Assembly: GCA_002711415.1 (NCBI GenBank)
Contig: PARI01000012.1
Coordinates: 6,415 to 60,068, forward strand
Length of the DNA: 53,654 nucleotides
Direction: 5' to 3'
Origin: Phycisphaerae bacterium
GTDB lineage: Bacteria; Planctomycetota; Phycisphaerae; Phycisphaerales; SM1A02
In this document: positions 8,284-15,851 of the stretch, in pieces
Position numbering within the stretch: the first letter of the stretch is position 1
Layout: each line of letters begins with the position of its first letter
Notes under the pieces: model-generated
What the model was told of the DNA's origin: nothing
The model's input: only the letters and a program-made list of their open reading frames with translations
Database searches by the model: none
Position numbers and translations under genes: made by a program

Positions 8284-9693
8284 TCACCGGCAGAGCATCT
8301 GCCAGAGGTTGAAGAACTCGTCGATCTCGCGGCGGAAGAGGTCGCCCAGCGTGAGTCCGGTGATCTCACCGATGAGCGCGTTGTCACCGAGCTGGACGCA
8401 CCTTCCACCACCGGCCTCGGCGATCTCGTGGAAGAACTCGACTCGTCCTTCTGCCTTCGAAGCAACAGGCAGACCCGGCACCTCGTCATCCCCGGACTGC
8501 TCCCCGCTCGCCCTTGTGCATGAGATCACGTGGGTGTGGAGGTCATGCTCAGCGGCCTGCCGGGCCATGCGGACGCAGTGGCTGCCTGTTCCGACCTTGG
8601 GAGGTGCATCACCGATGATGATCAGGGTCATGCTGTTACCCCGGTTCCATGACAGCTTGCCGCAGGCCAGGCGCATGGCGTCGGCGACCGCCTCGGGCCT
8701 GTCACCACCACCCTCGGCCGACAGCGTCCAGAGCCAGCTCCTGGCCTGGCTGATCGAGCTGGTGAAATCCCAGCCCTTGGTCTTGAAGGTGTCCTTGTTG
8801 TCCCGGTAGGCGACGACGGCGATCCTGATCCCCGCCGTGACATCGCCGATGAAGCTCATCAGGTCGTCGATACCCCCCTGGGCCTGTGCCAGTTCGCCGC
8901 TCATGCTGGCCGTGCAGTCCAGGCAGATGCCCAGATCGACGTACCGATCCTCCAGTTGCTCCATGTACTCGTGCAGCGAGGAGAAGGCTTCCTCGTCCAG
9001 CGACTCGATCCAGGTGGGAGATCCAGGGGTTTCCGGATTCGCCAGGTGCGCTGGATCAAGTCCCATGTCCCCACGATTCCGCTTGGCCCAGTGACGCCAG
9101 CGAAACGCCCGTCGCACGTCGTTGCCCGAGGTCACCGCGGCCAACCGGGGCGAGAGTCCTCCGGCCTCGGCATCATCCATCCTGAGAATGACGGTACGGA
9201 TGGTCTTCTCCGCATCCGGCTGGAGCTGCTCGATGCCTGAAGCCAGGGCGATCTCGGCGCCAAGCAGCTTCAAGTCGAGCGATCCGTACTTGTACAGCCC
9301 CTCGATGCCATGCTGGATCCGTTCCTTCGGGAACCCGTATCCGCACCGTAGCGCCGTCCGAACGACACGGGGTTCCTCTTCCTCCATCAGGAAGCCCGCC
9401 GGAGGTTCCATTCCCCGGCGCGCCATTGCCAGCACGGCGAAGCATCGCACGTGCCAGTCCCGATCATCCAGCAACTGCATCACGAGCGTGTCAGCCTGTT
9501 CGCATTCGTACTTGCAGAGTCTCAGGGCGCCCATGGCTCTGTGGGTCCATGACTCCCCATGCACGAACGAGCGGACGGTCTTGCGCTCCAGCTCGGTCGC
9601 TTCAAGCAGCGACGTGATCGCCTCCTGCTGCCGCACCGGGTCGCCTGCGGAAGAGAGGAGTACCAGGCTTGAACACAGGAGCCAGTTCACCAT
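8284..9693 (-). CDS. secreted von Willebrand factor A domain protein with helical N-terminal repeats
   Basis: 469 residues. The start at 9693 gives a signal peptide (MVNWLLCSSLVLLSSAGD) and sits 6 nt after a TACACT box. The N-terminal half has HEAT-like helical repeats (RAMGALRLCKYECEQ, VRCFAVLAMARRG). The C-terminal half is a VWA domain with strand YVDLGICLDCTASMSGE, a MIDAS of D-x-T-x-S type rather than the usual D-x-S-x-S. It continues with IRIAVVAYRDNKD and a STLIIIGDAPP-like strand. The third MIDAS residue is plausibly in the GGGDRPEAV loop. VWA proteins bind ligands through a chelated metal ion. The partner is unknown; a role in envelope protein complexes is inferred from the signal peptide. 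Confidence 0.8.
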   Translation of the reverse strand: MVNWLLCSSLVLLSSAGDPVRQQEAITSLLEATELERKTVRSFVHGESWTHRAMGALRLCKYECEQADTLVMQLLDDRDWHVRCFAVLAMARRGMEPPAGFLMEEEEPRVVRTALRCGYGFPKERIQHGIEGLYKYGSLDLKLLGAEIALASGIEQLQPDAEKTIRTVILRMDDAEAGGLSPRLAAVTSGNDVRRAFRWRHWAKRNRGDMGLDPAHLANPETPGSPTWIESLDEEAFSSLHEYMEQLEDRYVDLGICLDCTASMSGELAQAQGGIDDLMSFIGDVTAGIRIAVVAYRDNKDTFKTKGWDFTSSISQARSWLWTLSAEGGGDRPEAVADAMRLACGKLSWNRGNSMTLIIIGDAPPKVGTGSHCVRMARQAAEHDLHTHVISCTRASGEQSGDDEVPGLPVASKAEGRVEFFHEIAEAGGGRCVQLGDNALIGEITGLTLGDLFRREIDEFFNLWQMLCR

Positions 9694-9699
9694 GAAACC

Positions 9700-9705
9700 A
9701 GTGTA
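9700..9705 (-). promoter_or_regulatory. -10 box (TACACT) 6 nt before the VWA gene start
   Basis: Read on the minus strand, TACACT is followed by GGTTTC and then the ATG at 9693-9691. This spacing puts the predicted transcription start at or next to the start codon, so the mRNA would be leaderless or nearly so. Confidence 0.45.
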
Positions 9706-9731
9706 TACCGGCGGGTACTCCGTGCGATCGA

Positions 9732-10298
9732 TCAATCCCCGTGGATCATTCGAAGCCGCGTGGAGAGTCTCAGCAGCAGATGGACGCGTTCGAACTCATC
9801 AAGGAAATCCTGCATGTTCGCGTGCAACTGATCCCGGGGGATCGACGCACCGGGCACTGGGCATGCCGGTCCAAGACGACTTTCAGCCATCGCCCTGTAC
9901 CTGTTGAGTGTTCGATCACCGAAGACGCTGACGAGCTCGTGATCCTCCGCGGCCAGGATGAGCACCGGGACCCGCATGCCCTTGTTGATCATCACACGTG
10001 ATGCAAGTTCCGGGTACTCGTCGCGGTCCAGCCAGGCCAGGTCGATGCAGTCGGTGGCATCGGCGATCGCCTGGATCATCGGCCCCTGGCTGGAGCAGTC
10101 GCCGCACCAGATCCCCGAGATGCAGATCGCCTTGATGGTTCTGGTGAACCCGCCGAGCAGGTCCAGCTGTGCCTGGTTCAACTCGAGCTGCTGTCGGACT
10201 TCGCGCCATGCGTCGGCCTTGCCGGGATCAGTCTGGAGGTAGTCCTCGTAGCCGAGCCCTGCTTCGTGAGCGGATCTGATCATGCCTGCATCAATCAC
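9732..10298 (-). CDS. thioredoxin-family protein (WCGDC)
   Basis: 188 residues from a GTG at 10298 that overlaps the upstream gene's stop as GTGA and has AGGGAG just before it. These two facts decide the start over a longer upstream frame. A thioredoxin fold is indicated by IKAICISGIWCGDCSSQGPMI, a strand with the redox pair Cys-Gly-Asp-Cys. The cis-proline strand is MRVPVLILAAED. The Asp in place of Pro in CxPC and the absence of a signal peptide suggest a cytoplasmic thiol-disulfide protein, perhaps a bacillithiol/thioredoxin-like reductant. Third gene of an overlapping mutS-membrane protein-thioredoxin run. Confidence 0.8.
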   Translation of the reverse strand: MIDAGMIRSAHEAGLGYEDYLQTDPGKADAWREVRQQLELNQAQLDLLGGFTRTIKAICISGIWCGDCSSQGPMIQAIADATDCIDLAWLDRDEYPELASRVMINKGMRVPVLILAAEDHELVSVFGDRTLNRYRAMAESRLGPACPVPGASIPRDQLHANMQDFLDEFERVHLLLRLSTRLRMIHGD

Positions 10299-10693
10299 CT
10301 TGAACTCCCTTTCTTCGAATCGACCGGGTCCGGGCGGACATCGCCTGACCCCTGAGCATCCCGTTGAACCTCCACTGTACCCGCATCGTTGCCTGGTGGT
10401 TCCTGGAGAGCCGGGGAAGGCATCACGATGAACACGAGGACGAATGTTCCGAAGGTGATGCCGATGATGCCGCCGATGATGCCCAGGAGGCCTGTGATCC
10501 TCTGCCAGGCTCCACCTCGAATCGCGGTGGTTCCGCACCAGCAGGCGACCAGGCCGCTCAGCAGCCCGATCCCGACCAGTGAGAGTGGAATCGAGATCAC
10601 GCCCAGTACCAGGCTGAACACCGCCTGGACGGTCCCGGACTGTTGCATGAGTCTTCCAGCCTGGTCAGCTGGAACCTGCCGAGTGGTCGTCAA
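10295..10693 (-). CDS. small membrane protein, DUF4190-like
   Basis: 132 residues with two or three membrane segments (AVFSLVLGVISIPLSLVGIGLL; ITGLLGIIGGIIGITFGTFVLVFIVM) separated by a short loop with WCGTTAIRGG. This is the pattern of DUF4190-type small integral membrane proteins. The C-terminal ~35 residues are polar and Pro/Asp-rich. It overlaps the 3' end of mutS by 29 nt and the thioredoxin-like gene by 4 nt, so translation is likely coupled. The function of the family is not known. Confidence 0.7.
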   Translation of the reverse strand: MTTTRQVPADQAGRLMQQSGTVQAVFSLVLGVISIPLSLVGIGLLSGLVACWCGTTAIRGGAWQRITGLLGIIGGIIGITFGTFVLVFIVMPSPALQEPPGNDAGTVEVQRDAQGSGDVRPDPVDSKKGSSR

Positions 10694-13442
10694 CCTGTGA
10701 CCTCAATCTTCTCAGGGCGTCAAACGCATCCATCGGGCTCATCTGGTCCAGTTGCAGGGATACCAGCTGCTCGATCACCGGGTGCCTCAGGTACTCGGTG
10801 AACAGTTCCATCTGGGGTGCATCCGAGGCGACCACGGTCCTGGTGGTTCCCTCGGTCTGCACCGTGAGGGTCTCCAGCAACTGGCGTGCTCGCTCGATCG
10901 ATCGAGCCGGCAGCCCCGCCAGTTCCGCGACATGGATCCCGTAGCTTCGGTCGGTCCTTCCGGGGAGGATCCTGTGCAGGAAGACCACCCGGTCCTCGAA
11001 CTCGCTCACCGCGACGTGCAGGTTGGTGATCGATTCCATGCGATCGGCCAGCGTGGTCAGTTCATGGTAGTGGGTTGCGAAGAGGGTGCGGCACTCGATG
11101 CCTGCAAGCGTCTCCGCGATCGCCCATGCCAGCGACAGCCCGTCCAGGGTGCTGGTCCCACGACCGATCTCGTCGAGTATGACGAGGCTTCGCGAGGTGG
11201 CGTTGTGAAGGATGTTGGCGGTCTCGGTCATCTCGACCATGAAGGTCGACTGGCCCGAGTGCAGTTCGTCCGCTGATCCGATCCGCGTGAAGATGCGGTC
11301 GGTCAGGCCGATCCTCGCCGAGGCGGCCGGTACGAAGCTGCCGGCATGGGCCATCAGCACGATCAATGCGACCTGCCTGATGTACGTCGACTTGCCGGCC
11401 ATGTTGGGCCCTGTGATCAGTGCCAGCGTTGCCGAGGGATCATTGCTTGCCAGCTCCATCTTGTGCGGATCCGCCGCATGCACGCGAACGGCATCCGTCG
11501 ACGCGAGGCTGCAGTCATTGGGGATGAACGAATCGGACAGGAGGCGATCGAGTACCGGGTGACGGCCCTGTTGGATCTCGAGGATCCTGGTCTCATGCAT
11601 CTGCGGCCTGCAGTATCCCCCGCCGATGGCGGTCATCGCGAAGCTGGTGAGGACGTCGATCTCGGCCACCGTGTCGGCCATCACCATCAGGTGTTCCAGG
11701 TGGTCGTGGCATCGACTGCACAGCAGGTCGAAGAGTTCCCGCTCCCGTTGCAGCGCCCTGGAGTCTGCCGAGAGGACCTTCTCCTCGAACTCCTTCAGCT
11801 CGGGCGTGATGTACCTCTCGGCGTTCTTCAGGGTCTGCTTCCTCGTGAACTCGACGGGAACCTTGTCCGCGTTGGCATTGGAGACCTCGATGTAGTAGCC
11901 GAACACCTTGTTGTACCCGACCTTCAGCGAGCCGATGCCCGTCTGCTCGGTCAGGTCAGCCTGGTACGCGGTCAGCCAACTGGTGGCGTCCCGCTTGAGG
12001 AGCCGGGCCTCGTCCAGTTGTTCGTCGATCCCGTCCCTGAAGAGTCCGCCGTCCCTCATGTGGCTGGGTGGTTGTTCGACACAGGAACTCGTGATCGATT
12101 GGGAAAGTGCGTCCATCCGTTCGCAGGCCTCGAGCAGTTTCCTCGAGATCCCCTCCATGCCGCGACAATCCATGGACCTGGCCGCCAGCTGCGCAGCGGC
12201 GCGGACCGAGTGCCCGATCGCGACCAGGTCTCGCGGTGTGGCCCTGCCCAGGCCGATGCGGCCTGCGACGCGGGCCACGTCCTGAATGCTGCTCGTCAGT
12301 TCCAGCAGCTCCTCGAGAAGCCCCTCGTCCTGGAGCATGGATCCAACGATCTCGTGGCGGGAGCGTATCCGTTCGATATCCGACAGTGGTTCGCACAGCC
12401 ATGTCCGCAGCAAGCGGCGACCCATCGGCGTGCCGGGCTTGTGCATGATCGAGAGCAGCGACCCCTCGGTCGATCCGCTTCTCATGGTCCTCTCGATCTC
12501 CAGGCTTCGCAGCGTCGATGCATCCAGTTGCATGCGGGAGGAGCGGTCGATCCGTCGTGGCGGTTCAAGGTGCGCCAACCGTCCCTGGCCATCCGCTGAC
12601 TGTCGCGGGGCCTGGGTCTGGAGCAGGTAGTGCAGCAGGCCCCCGGCAGCACGGATCGCATCGTGCTGGTCCTCGATGCCGTATCCCTCCAGGTTCGAGA
12701 CGCCGTAATGCCTCAGGAGGACGTCGCGTGCATGGTCGAGCCTGAACGTGAACTCGGGCCTGGTGGTCATCGGGCATCCGGCTTCACCGGAGATCGATTC
12801 CAGCACCGGGTCGATGCCGCCGTTGATGTCCTCCGCAACAAGCAGTTCGCTCGTGCCGAGTCGAAGCAGCATGTCCGCGGCATCGGAGGAGTTCACGGGG
12901 TGCAGGTGGAACCGGCCGGTCGAGATCTCCGCGACCGCGACGACGCCCCTGGTGCCTGTTTCTGATTCATCGAACACGACGGTGCATACGCAGCTTGCGG
13001 TTGCATCGTCCAGGAGCGTCTGGTCGATCAGGGTGCCGGGTGTAATGACCTGGGTGACCGCGCGATCGACGATGCCCTTGGCTTCCTTCGGATCCTGGAC
13101 CTGGTCGCAGATGGCGACCCGGTATCCCTGGTCGACGAGTCTCTTGAGATAGGCCTCGACCGAGTGAAACGGAACCCCGGCCATCGGGACACCGGAGGTT
13201 CTCTCGGTCAGCGTGATTCCAAGCGCGTCGTGTGCCGTGTGGGCGTCCTGATCGAACAACTCGTAGAAGTCGCCCATCCTGAACAGCAGCAGGCAGTCCG
13301 GGTGCTCGGACTTGAACTTGGCATACTGCCTCATCGCCGGTGTCTTGTGGTGGGACAGCTCGGGTGTTCCTGTTCCGGCTCCGACGGTACCGACGGTCCC
13401 GTGTTCCACCTCGGTCTGGTTGTTCTTTCTCTCCGTGCTCAC
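10665..13442 (-). CDS. mutS: DNA mismatch repair ATPase MutS
   Basis: About 925 residues, MutS1 type. After a short N-terminal extension, MRQYAKFKSEHPDCLLLFRMGDFYELF carries the mismatch-sensing Phe-x-Glu motif (shown in part here). The core and lever domains follow, then the ABC-type ATPase with Walker A GPNMAGKST (~676-684), signature STFMVEMTE, Walker B LVILDEIGRGTSTLDG and FATHYHEL. The C-terminal end (ELFTEYLRHPVIEQL) is standard. The GTG at 13442 is preferred because a TATACT -10 box lies only 7 nt upstream; an earlier in-frame start would precede the promoter. mutL is not adjacent. The protein recognises mispairs and recruits MutL. Confidence 0.96.
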   Translation of the reverse strand: MSTERKNNQTEVEHGTVGTVGAGTGTPELSHHKTPAMRQYAKFKSEHPDCLLLFRMGDFYELFDQDAHTAHDALGITLTERTSGVPMAGVPFHSVEAYLKRLVDQGYRVAICDQVQDPKEAKGIVDRAVTQVITPGTLIDQTLLDDATASCVCTVVFDESETGTRGVVAVAEISTGRFHLHPVNSSDAADMLLRLGTSELLVAEDINGGIDPVLESISGEAGCPMTTRPEFTFRLDHARDVLLRHYGVSNLEGYGIEDQHDAIRAAGGLLHYLLQTQAPRQSADGQGRLAHLEPPRRIDRSSRMQLDASTLRSLEIERTMRSGSTEGSLLSIMHKPGTPMGRRLLRTWLCEPLSDIERIRSRHEIVGSMLQDEGLLEELLELTSSIQDVARVAGRIGLGRATPRDLVAIGHSVRAAAQLAARSMDCRGMEGISRKLLEACERMDALSQSITSSCVEQPPSHMRDGGLFRDGIDEQLDEARLLKRDATSWLTAYQADLTEQTGIGSLKVGYNKVFGYYIEVSNANADKVPVEFTRKQTLKNAERYITPELKEFEEKVLSADSRALQRERELFDLLCSRCHDHLEHLMVMADTVAEIDVLTSFAMTAIGGGYCRPQMHETRILEIQQGRHPVLDRLLSDSFIPNDCSLASTDAVRVHAADPHKMELASNDPSATLALITGPNMAGKSTYIRQVALIVLMAHAGSFVPAASARIGLTDRIFTRIGSADELHSGQSTFMVEMTETANILHNATSRSLVILDEIGRGTSTLDGLSLAWAIAETLAGIECRTLFATHYHELTTLADRMESITNLHVAVSEFEDRVVFLHRILPGRTDRSYGIHVAELAGLPARSIERARQLLETLTVQTEGTTRTVVASDAPQMELFTEYLRHPVIEQLVSLQLDQMSPMDAFDALRRLRSQVDDHSAGSS

Positions 13443-13449
13443 GACCCAC

Positions 13450-13455
13450 AGTATA
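13450..13455 (-). promoter_or_regulatory. -10 box (TATACT) 7 nt before the mutS GTG
   Basis: On the minus strand TATACT, then GTGGGTC, then GTG. No Shine-Dalgarno can fit, so the mutS mRNA is predicted to be leaderless. The divergent 3D-domain gene has TATCCT at 13494-13499, so this 65-bp gap holds two divergent promoters. Confidence 0.5.
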
Positions 13456-13507
13456 GATGCAGGTCGGTTGGCTCGTTCGTCCCCTTTATTGGGTATCCTC
13501 GGTGTCC

Positions 13508-13969
13508 ATGACGACCCCATGCCACCGCATCGGCGTGCTCATCCTGGTGCTCCTGTGTGCCTGTTCGTGCGATGCACGGGAGGGGCCCGGTCATGCCGGC
13601 CACGGGGGTGCTGCGACCGGGGCGACCACCCACAGCCTCGAGGTCACCGCGACGGCCTACAACTCAGTGCCCGATCAGACAAGCTCGACTCCATTCATCG
13701 GTGCCTGGGGCGATCGTCTTGAACCCGGTATGAAGGTCATCGCGGTGAGCAGGGATCTGATCCCCCTCGGCCTTGACCATGGAGTCAAGGTGAGGATCCA
13801 GGGGCTACCCGGGGAGTACACGGTCCTGGACAAGATGAACAAGCGGTGGAAGAAGCGGATCGACATCTGGATGGATCTGGACATCGAAGCTGCGAAGCAG
13901 TGGGGCAAGCGCACCGTGAGGATCAGCTGGTCCGATCCGGTCCGGTCAGCGGATGGTGGACGTCCGTGA
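13508..13969 (+). CDS. lipoprotein with 3D (Asp-Asp-Asp) barrel domain
   Basis: 153 residues. A lipoprotein signal is visible: MTTPCHRIGVLILVLLCAC with Cys at the lipobox (LCAC). After a Gly/His/Thr-rich linker comes a double-psi-barrel 3D domain: VTATAYNSVPDQTSSTPF, GAWGDRLEPGMKVIAVS, IPLGLDHGVKVRI, then EYTVLDKMNKRWKKRIDIWM. The three Asp expected for the MltA/YabE 3D fold are present. Such domains occur in lytic transglycosylases and resuscitation factors. The stand-alone lipoprotein form may act on or bind peptidoglycan; the substrate is unproven. TATCCT ends 8 nt before the ATG. Confidence 0.8.
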   Translation: MTTPCHRIGVLILVLLCACSCDAREGPGHAGHGGAATGATTHSLEVTATAYNSVPDQTSSTPFIGAWGDRLEPGMKVIAVSRDLIPLGLDHGVKVRIQGLPGEYTVLDKMNKRWKKRIDIWMDLDIEAAKQWGKRTVRISWSDPVRSADGGRP

Positions 13970-14317
13970 TCGAATCTTGACCGTGTGATCCTGTCCCTGG
14001 TGATCCACCCGGCATGACCCCTCGCCATCGGGTCCGATCAGCAGTGTCACGGTCTGGATGACCTGGTCGTCCTCCAGGATCGGCACGCTGGCATGGACAT
14101 CACCCCCTGGCATGATCGTGATCTCGATCGCGTCGGTGGTTTCGGCTCCGATGACGACCTTCGCCTGTCGGCCTTGCATCACCAGCACGCTGGGTTCTGC
14201 GAGAACCCGGTCATCCTGCCACACCTTCAGGTCGTATCTCACCTGTGTCTGGTCCCCAGTCGAAGCGCAGCAGCAGAGGTGCAGGCAGGCGACGATGGAC
14301 ATCAGGATCCTGCACAT
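13946..14317 (-). CDS. small lipoprotein, unknown function
   Basis: 123 residues. The ATG at 14317 starts a lipoprotein signal (MCRILMSIVACLHLCCCAS). The rest is predicted beta-rich (VRYDLKVWQDD, AKVVIGAETTDAIEITIM, QTVTLLIGPDGEGSCRV). No family was recognised. It converges with the 3D-domain lipoprotein and the two coding ends overlap by 24 nt. The tRNA-Ala gene lies 64 nt upstream on the same strand and may share its promoter. Confidence 0.6.
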   Translation of the reverse strand: MCRILMSIVACLHLCCCASTGDQTQVRYDLKVWQDDRVLAEPSVLVMQGRQAKVVIGAETTDAIEITIMPGGDVHASVPILEDDQVIQTVTLLIGPDGEGSCRVDHQGQDHTVKIRSRTSTIR

Positions 14318-14381
14318 GGTCCAAACCCTCCTTGGCTGGTTGCCGAGCACGGCTCATGGCTCGACCGGAAACAGGGGCTAA

Positions 14382-14454
14382 TGGAGCGGACCAGGGTCGA
14401 ACTGGCAACCTCCTCGATGCGACCGAGGCGCTCTCCCAATTGAGCTACCGCCCC
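14382..14454 (-). tRNA. tRNA-Ala (anticodon CGC)
   Basis: The minus strand folds into a complete 73-nt cloverleaf. Acceptor GGGGCGG pairs with CCGCTCC, with G3 opposite T70, the alanine identity pair. The D stem is GCTC/GAGC, and anticodon stem CCTCG/CGAGG encloses loop GTCGCAT with anticodon CGC. The T arm is GCCAG/CTGGT with loop TTCGACC. The discriminator is A and no CCA is encoded. It decodes GCG codons. Confidence 0.93.
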
Positions 14455-14518
14455 GGGAAGAATTCGAGTATACATGCTGGCCAGTCACAGCATCCACAGG
14501 CCCGGGGACGAGTACTCC

Positions 14519-15460
14519 ATGAACGGCATTGAAATCCTCCTGATCTACTGTCTGCTGATCATCCTGGCATCAGTCCTGGGCGGGCTGATCCCGATCTTCG
14601 TCCGCATGGGGCACCGTGGGCTCCAACTCTCGCTCAGCTTCATCGGTGGCCTCATGGTCGCGGTCGCGCTGCTGCACCTGCTGCCCCATGCCGTCGTCAT
14701 CGCGATCGAGCAGACGCCATCGTCCCTCGGCCATGAAGGGATCGAGAACAGCATCTTCCAGGTCATGTTCTGTGTCATCCTCGGCTTCCTGGCGATGTTC
14801 CTGCTCGAGCGGTTCTTCTGCTTCCATCACCACGAAGCCCCTTCGGAGGCGGCCTCGTGCAGCCATGACCATGAGCACGGGTTCCATTCGCTCAACTGGA
14901 TCGGCGCGATCTTCGGCATGACCGTCCACAGCATGATGGCTGGTGCGGCCCTGGCGGCATCCGTCGTGGCCGGTATCCAGGAGAAGACCGGCTTCGTGCT
15001 GGCAGGCCTCTCCACGTTCCTGGTGATCGTGCTGCACAAGCCCTTTGACAGCCTGACCGTCCTGACACTGATGCGTGCCGGTGACAGCCCGAAGCCGAGG
15101 ATGCACCTGGTGAACCTCCTCTTCAGCCTGGCGGTGCCGCTGGGTGCGGTCCTGATCTGGATCCCGCTTGGACTCCAGGACACCGGGTGGCTGCTCTGGG
15201 CCTCACTGGCGTTCTCCTCGGGCATGTTCATCTGCATCGCGTTGAGCGATCTGCTCCCGGAACTCTACATGCACAACCATGATCGCCTGAAGCTCTCGAT
15301 CGCCTTGCTGCTTGGAATCGCATTGGCATGGGCGGTCGGACGGATGGAGATGTCCGTTCATGATCACCACCATCATCATGGTCATGGTTCCATCGAAGCC
15401 GTCGAAGGCCACGACCATGACCACGACCATGATCATGATCACGACCATGATCATGACTGA
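14519..15460 (+). CDS. ZIP-family divalent metal transporter with His-Asp tail
   Basis: 313 residues. The ATG at 14519 begins a membrane segment directly (GIEILLIYCLLIILASVLGGLIP). About eight helices are visible. Helices IV and V carry the ZIP metal-site residues: the HSMMAGAALAASV segment (H-x4-A type) and HKPFDSLTVL (H-K-x2-D), where classical members have HKxPE. His-rich segments lie in the cytoplasmic loop (FCFHHHE, CSHDHEHGFH) and at the C-terminus (HDHHHHHGHG and a run of nine HD repeats, 15410-15457). The protein likely imports Zn2+ or a related ion, with the His segments binding or sensing metal. Promoter-like TATACA lies at 14470-14475. A 58-codon ORF follows after 18 nt. Confidence 0.88.
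   Translation: MNGIEILLIYCLLIILASVLGGLIPIFVRMGHRGLQLSLSFIGGLMVAVALLHLLPHAVVIAIEQTPSSLGHEGIENSIFQVMFCVILGFLAMFLLERFFCFHHHEAPSEAASCSHDHEHGFHSLNWIGAIFGMTVHSMMAGAALAASVVAGIQEKTGFVLAGLSTFLVIVLHKPFDSLTVLTLMRAGDSPKPRMHLVNLLFSLAVPLGAVLIWIPLGLQDTGWLLWASLAFSSGMFICIALSDLLPELYMHNHDRLKLSIALLLGIALAWAVGRMEMSVHDHHHHHGHGSIEAVEGHDHDHDHDHDHDHDHD
15410..15457 (+). repeat. in-frame His-Asp hexanucleotide repeat at the ZIP C-terminus
   Basis: Near-perfect tandem copies of CAYGAC/CATGAY encode alternating His-Asp up to the stop codon. Copy number could vary by slippage, which would lengthen or shorten the metal-binding tail without a frameshift. Confidence 0.8.
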
Positions 15461-15478
15461 ACTGAAAGGAAGATCGCT

Positions 15479-15655
15479 TTGAAAGCTGAGACCCTCCTGG
15501 CCGAATTGAATCGACTCAGGGCCGACATCGACGAGGATCCGACGGACCTGGAGTGGTTCACCCTCCATCACGTCTTCTGCTTCGTCTCCTACAACATGGG
15601 GCAGTTCCAGGAATACCTCGACGAGTCGATCAAGCCCGGCGATCCTGTGCCGTGA
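15479..15655 (+). CDS. small acidic protein downstream of the ZIP transporter (58 aa, TTG start)
   Basis: 58 residues from a TTG at 15479, with AAAGGAAGA 5-8 nt upstream as a strong ribosome site. It starts 18 nt after the ZIP stop. The protein is soluble, acidic and helical (MKAETLLAELNRLRADIDED, then EWFTLHHVFCFVSYNMGQF, EYLDESIKPGD) with one Cys and two adjacent His. No family was recognised. The coding appearance is good: strong SD, G/C third positions, tight spacing. Position suggests a metal-related accessory role, but this is inference. Confidence 0.6.
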   Translation: MKAETLLAELNRLRADIDEDPTDLEWFTLHHVFCFVSYNMGQFQEYLDESIKPGDPVP

Positions 15656-15666
15656 CGCATCCTGCT

Positions 15667-15694
15667 TGACCGGTCCCCCGACGCTGCTACCATC
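15667..15694 (+). promoter_or_regulatory. promoter of the ileS leader (TTGACC-N16-TACCAT)
   Basis: -35 TTGACC at 15667-15672, a 16-nt spacer, then -10 TACCAT at 15689-15694. The first ATG of the leader peptide is only 6 nt beyond the -10, so the transcript probably begins at or beside that ATG. The same -10 and a related -35 (TTGTCC, 16-nt spacer) precede tRNA-Glu in this window, supporting the reading. Confidence 0.65.
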
Positions 15695-15700
15695 TGGGCA

Positions 15701-15748
15701 TGTCAATCAACGGCATCAGCATCCTGATCCTGATTCAGCCCGAGTAGT
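15701..15748 (+). CDS. Ile-rich leader peptide of ileS (15 aa)
   Basis: A 15-residue ORF, MSINGISILILIQPE, with isoleucine at positions 3, 6, 8, 10 and 12 (four ATC, one ATT) and two Leu. It stops at TAG 15746-15748. It begins 6 nt after a -10 box and ends 5 nt before the first of two competing hairpins that precede ileS. Five Ile in fifteen residues directly upstream of the isoleucyl-tRNA synthetase gene is what a ribosome-mediated attenuator needs: charged tRNA-Ile would set ribosome progress. The peptide itself probably has no other role. Confidence 0.7.
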
Positions 15749-15753
15749 GGGCG

Positions 15754-15779
15754 CCGTTGTCGTGTGATCATCGACGGCC
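15754..15779 (+). promoter_or_regulatory. candidate antiterminator hairpin of the ileS leader
   Basis: GCC (15754-56), a GTT bulge, then GTCG (15760-63) can pair with CGAC-GGC (15773-79) across a 9-nt loop. The 3' arm uses bases 15775-15779 that are also needed for the terminator stem, so the two folds exclude each other. A ribosome at the leader stop would cover the 5' arm; one stalled on the Ile codons would leave it free. Confidence 0.5.
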
Positions 15780-15802
15780 CCGCCCTCGGCGGGGCCGTTT
15801 CC
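15775..15802 (+). terminator. attenuator/terminator hairpin upstream of ileS
   Basis: A perfect 11-bp GC-rich stem, ACGGCCCCGCC (15775-15785) with GGCGGGGCCGT (15789-15799), has a CTC loop and is followed by TTTCC. It lies between the leader-peptide stop and the ileS ATG at 15852, the position of a transcription attenuator. The T tract is short, so termination efficiency is uncertain. Confidence 0.65.
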
Positions 15803-15851
15803 ACTTCCAGGACCGAGCACGAATGGGTGCACCCCGCACCGGATCCAGCCA

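Noticed and set aside
15410-15457. Tandem short repeat as a CRISPR or regulatory array
   Set aside because: Hexamer repeats are in frame with the ZIP gene and encode His-Asp. No spacers.
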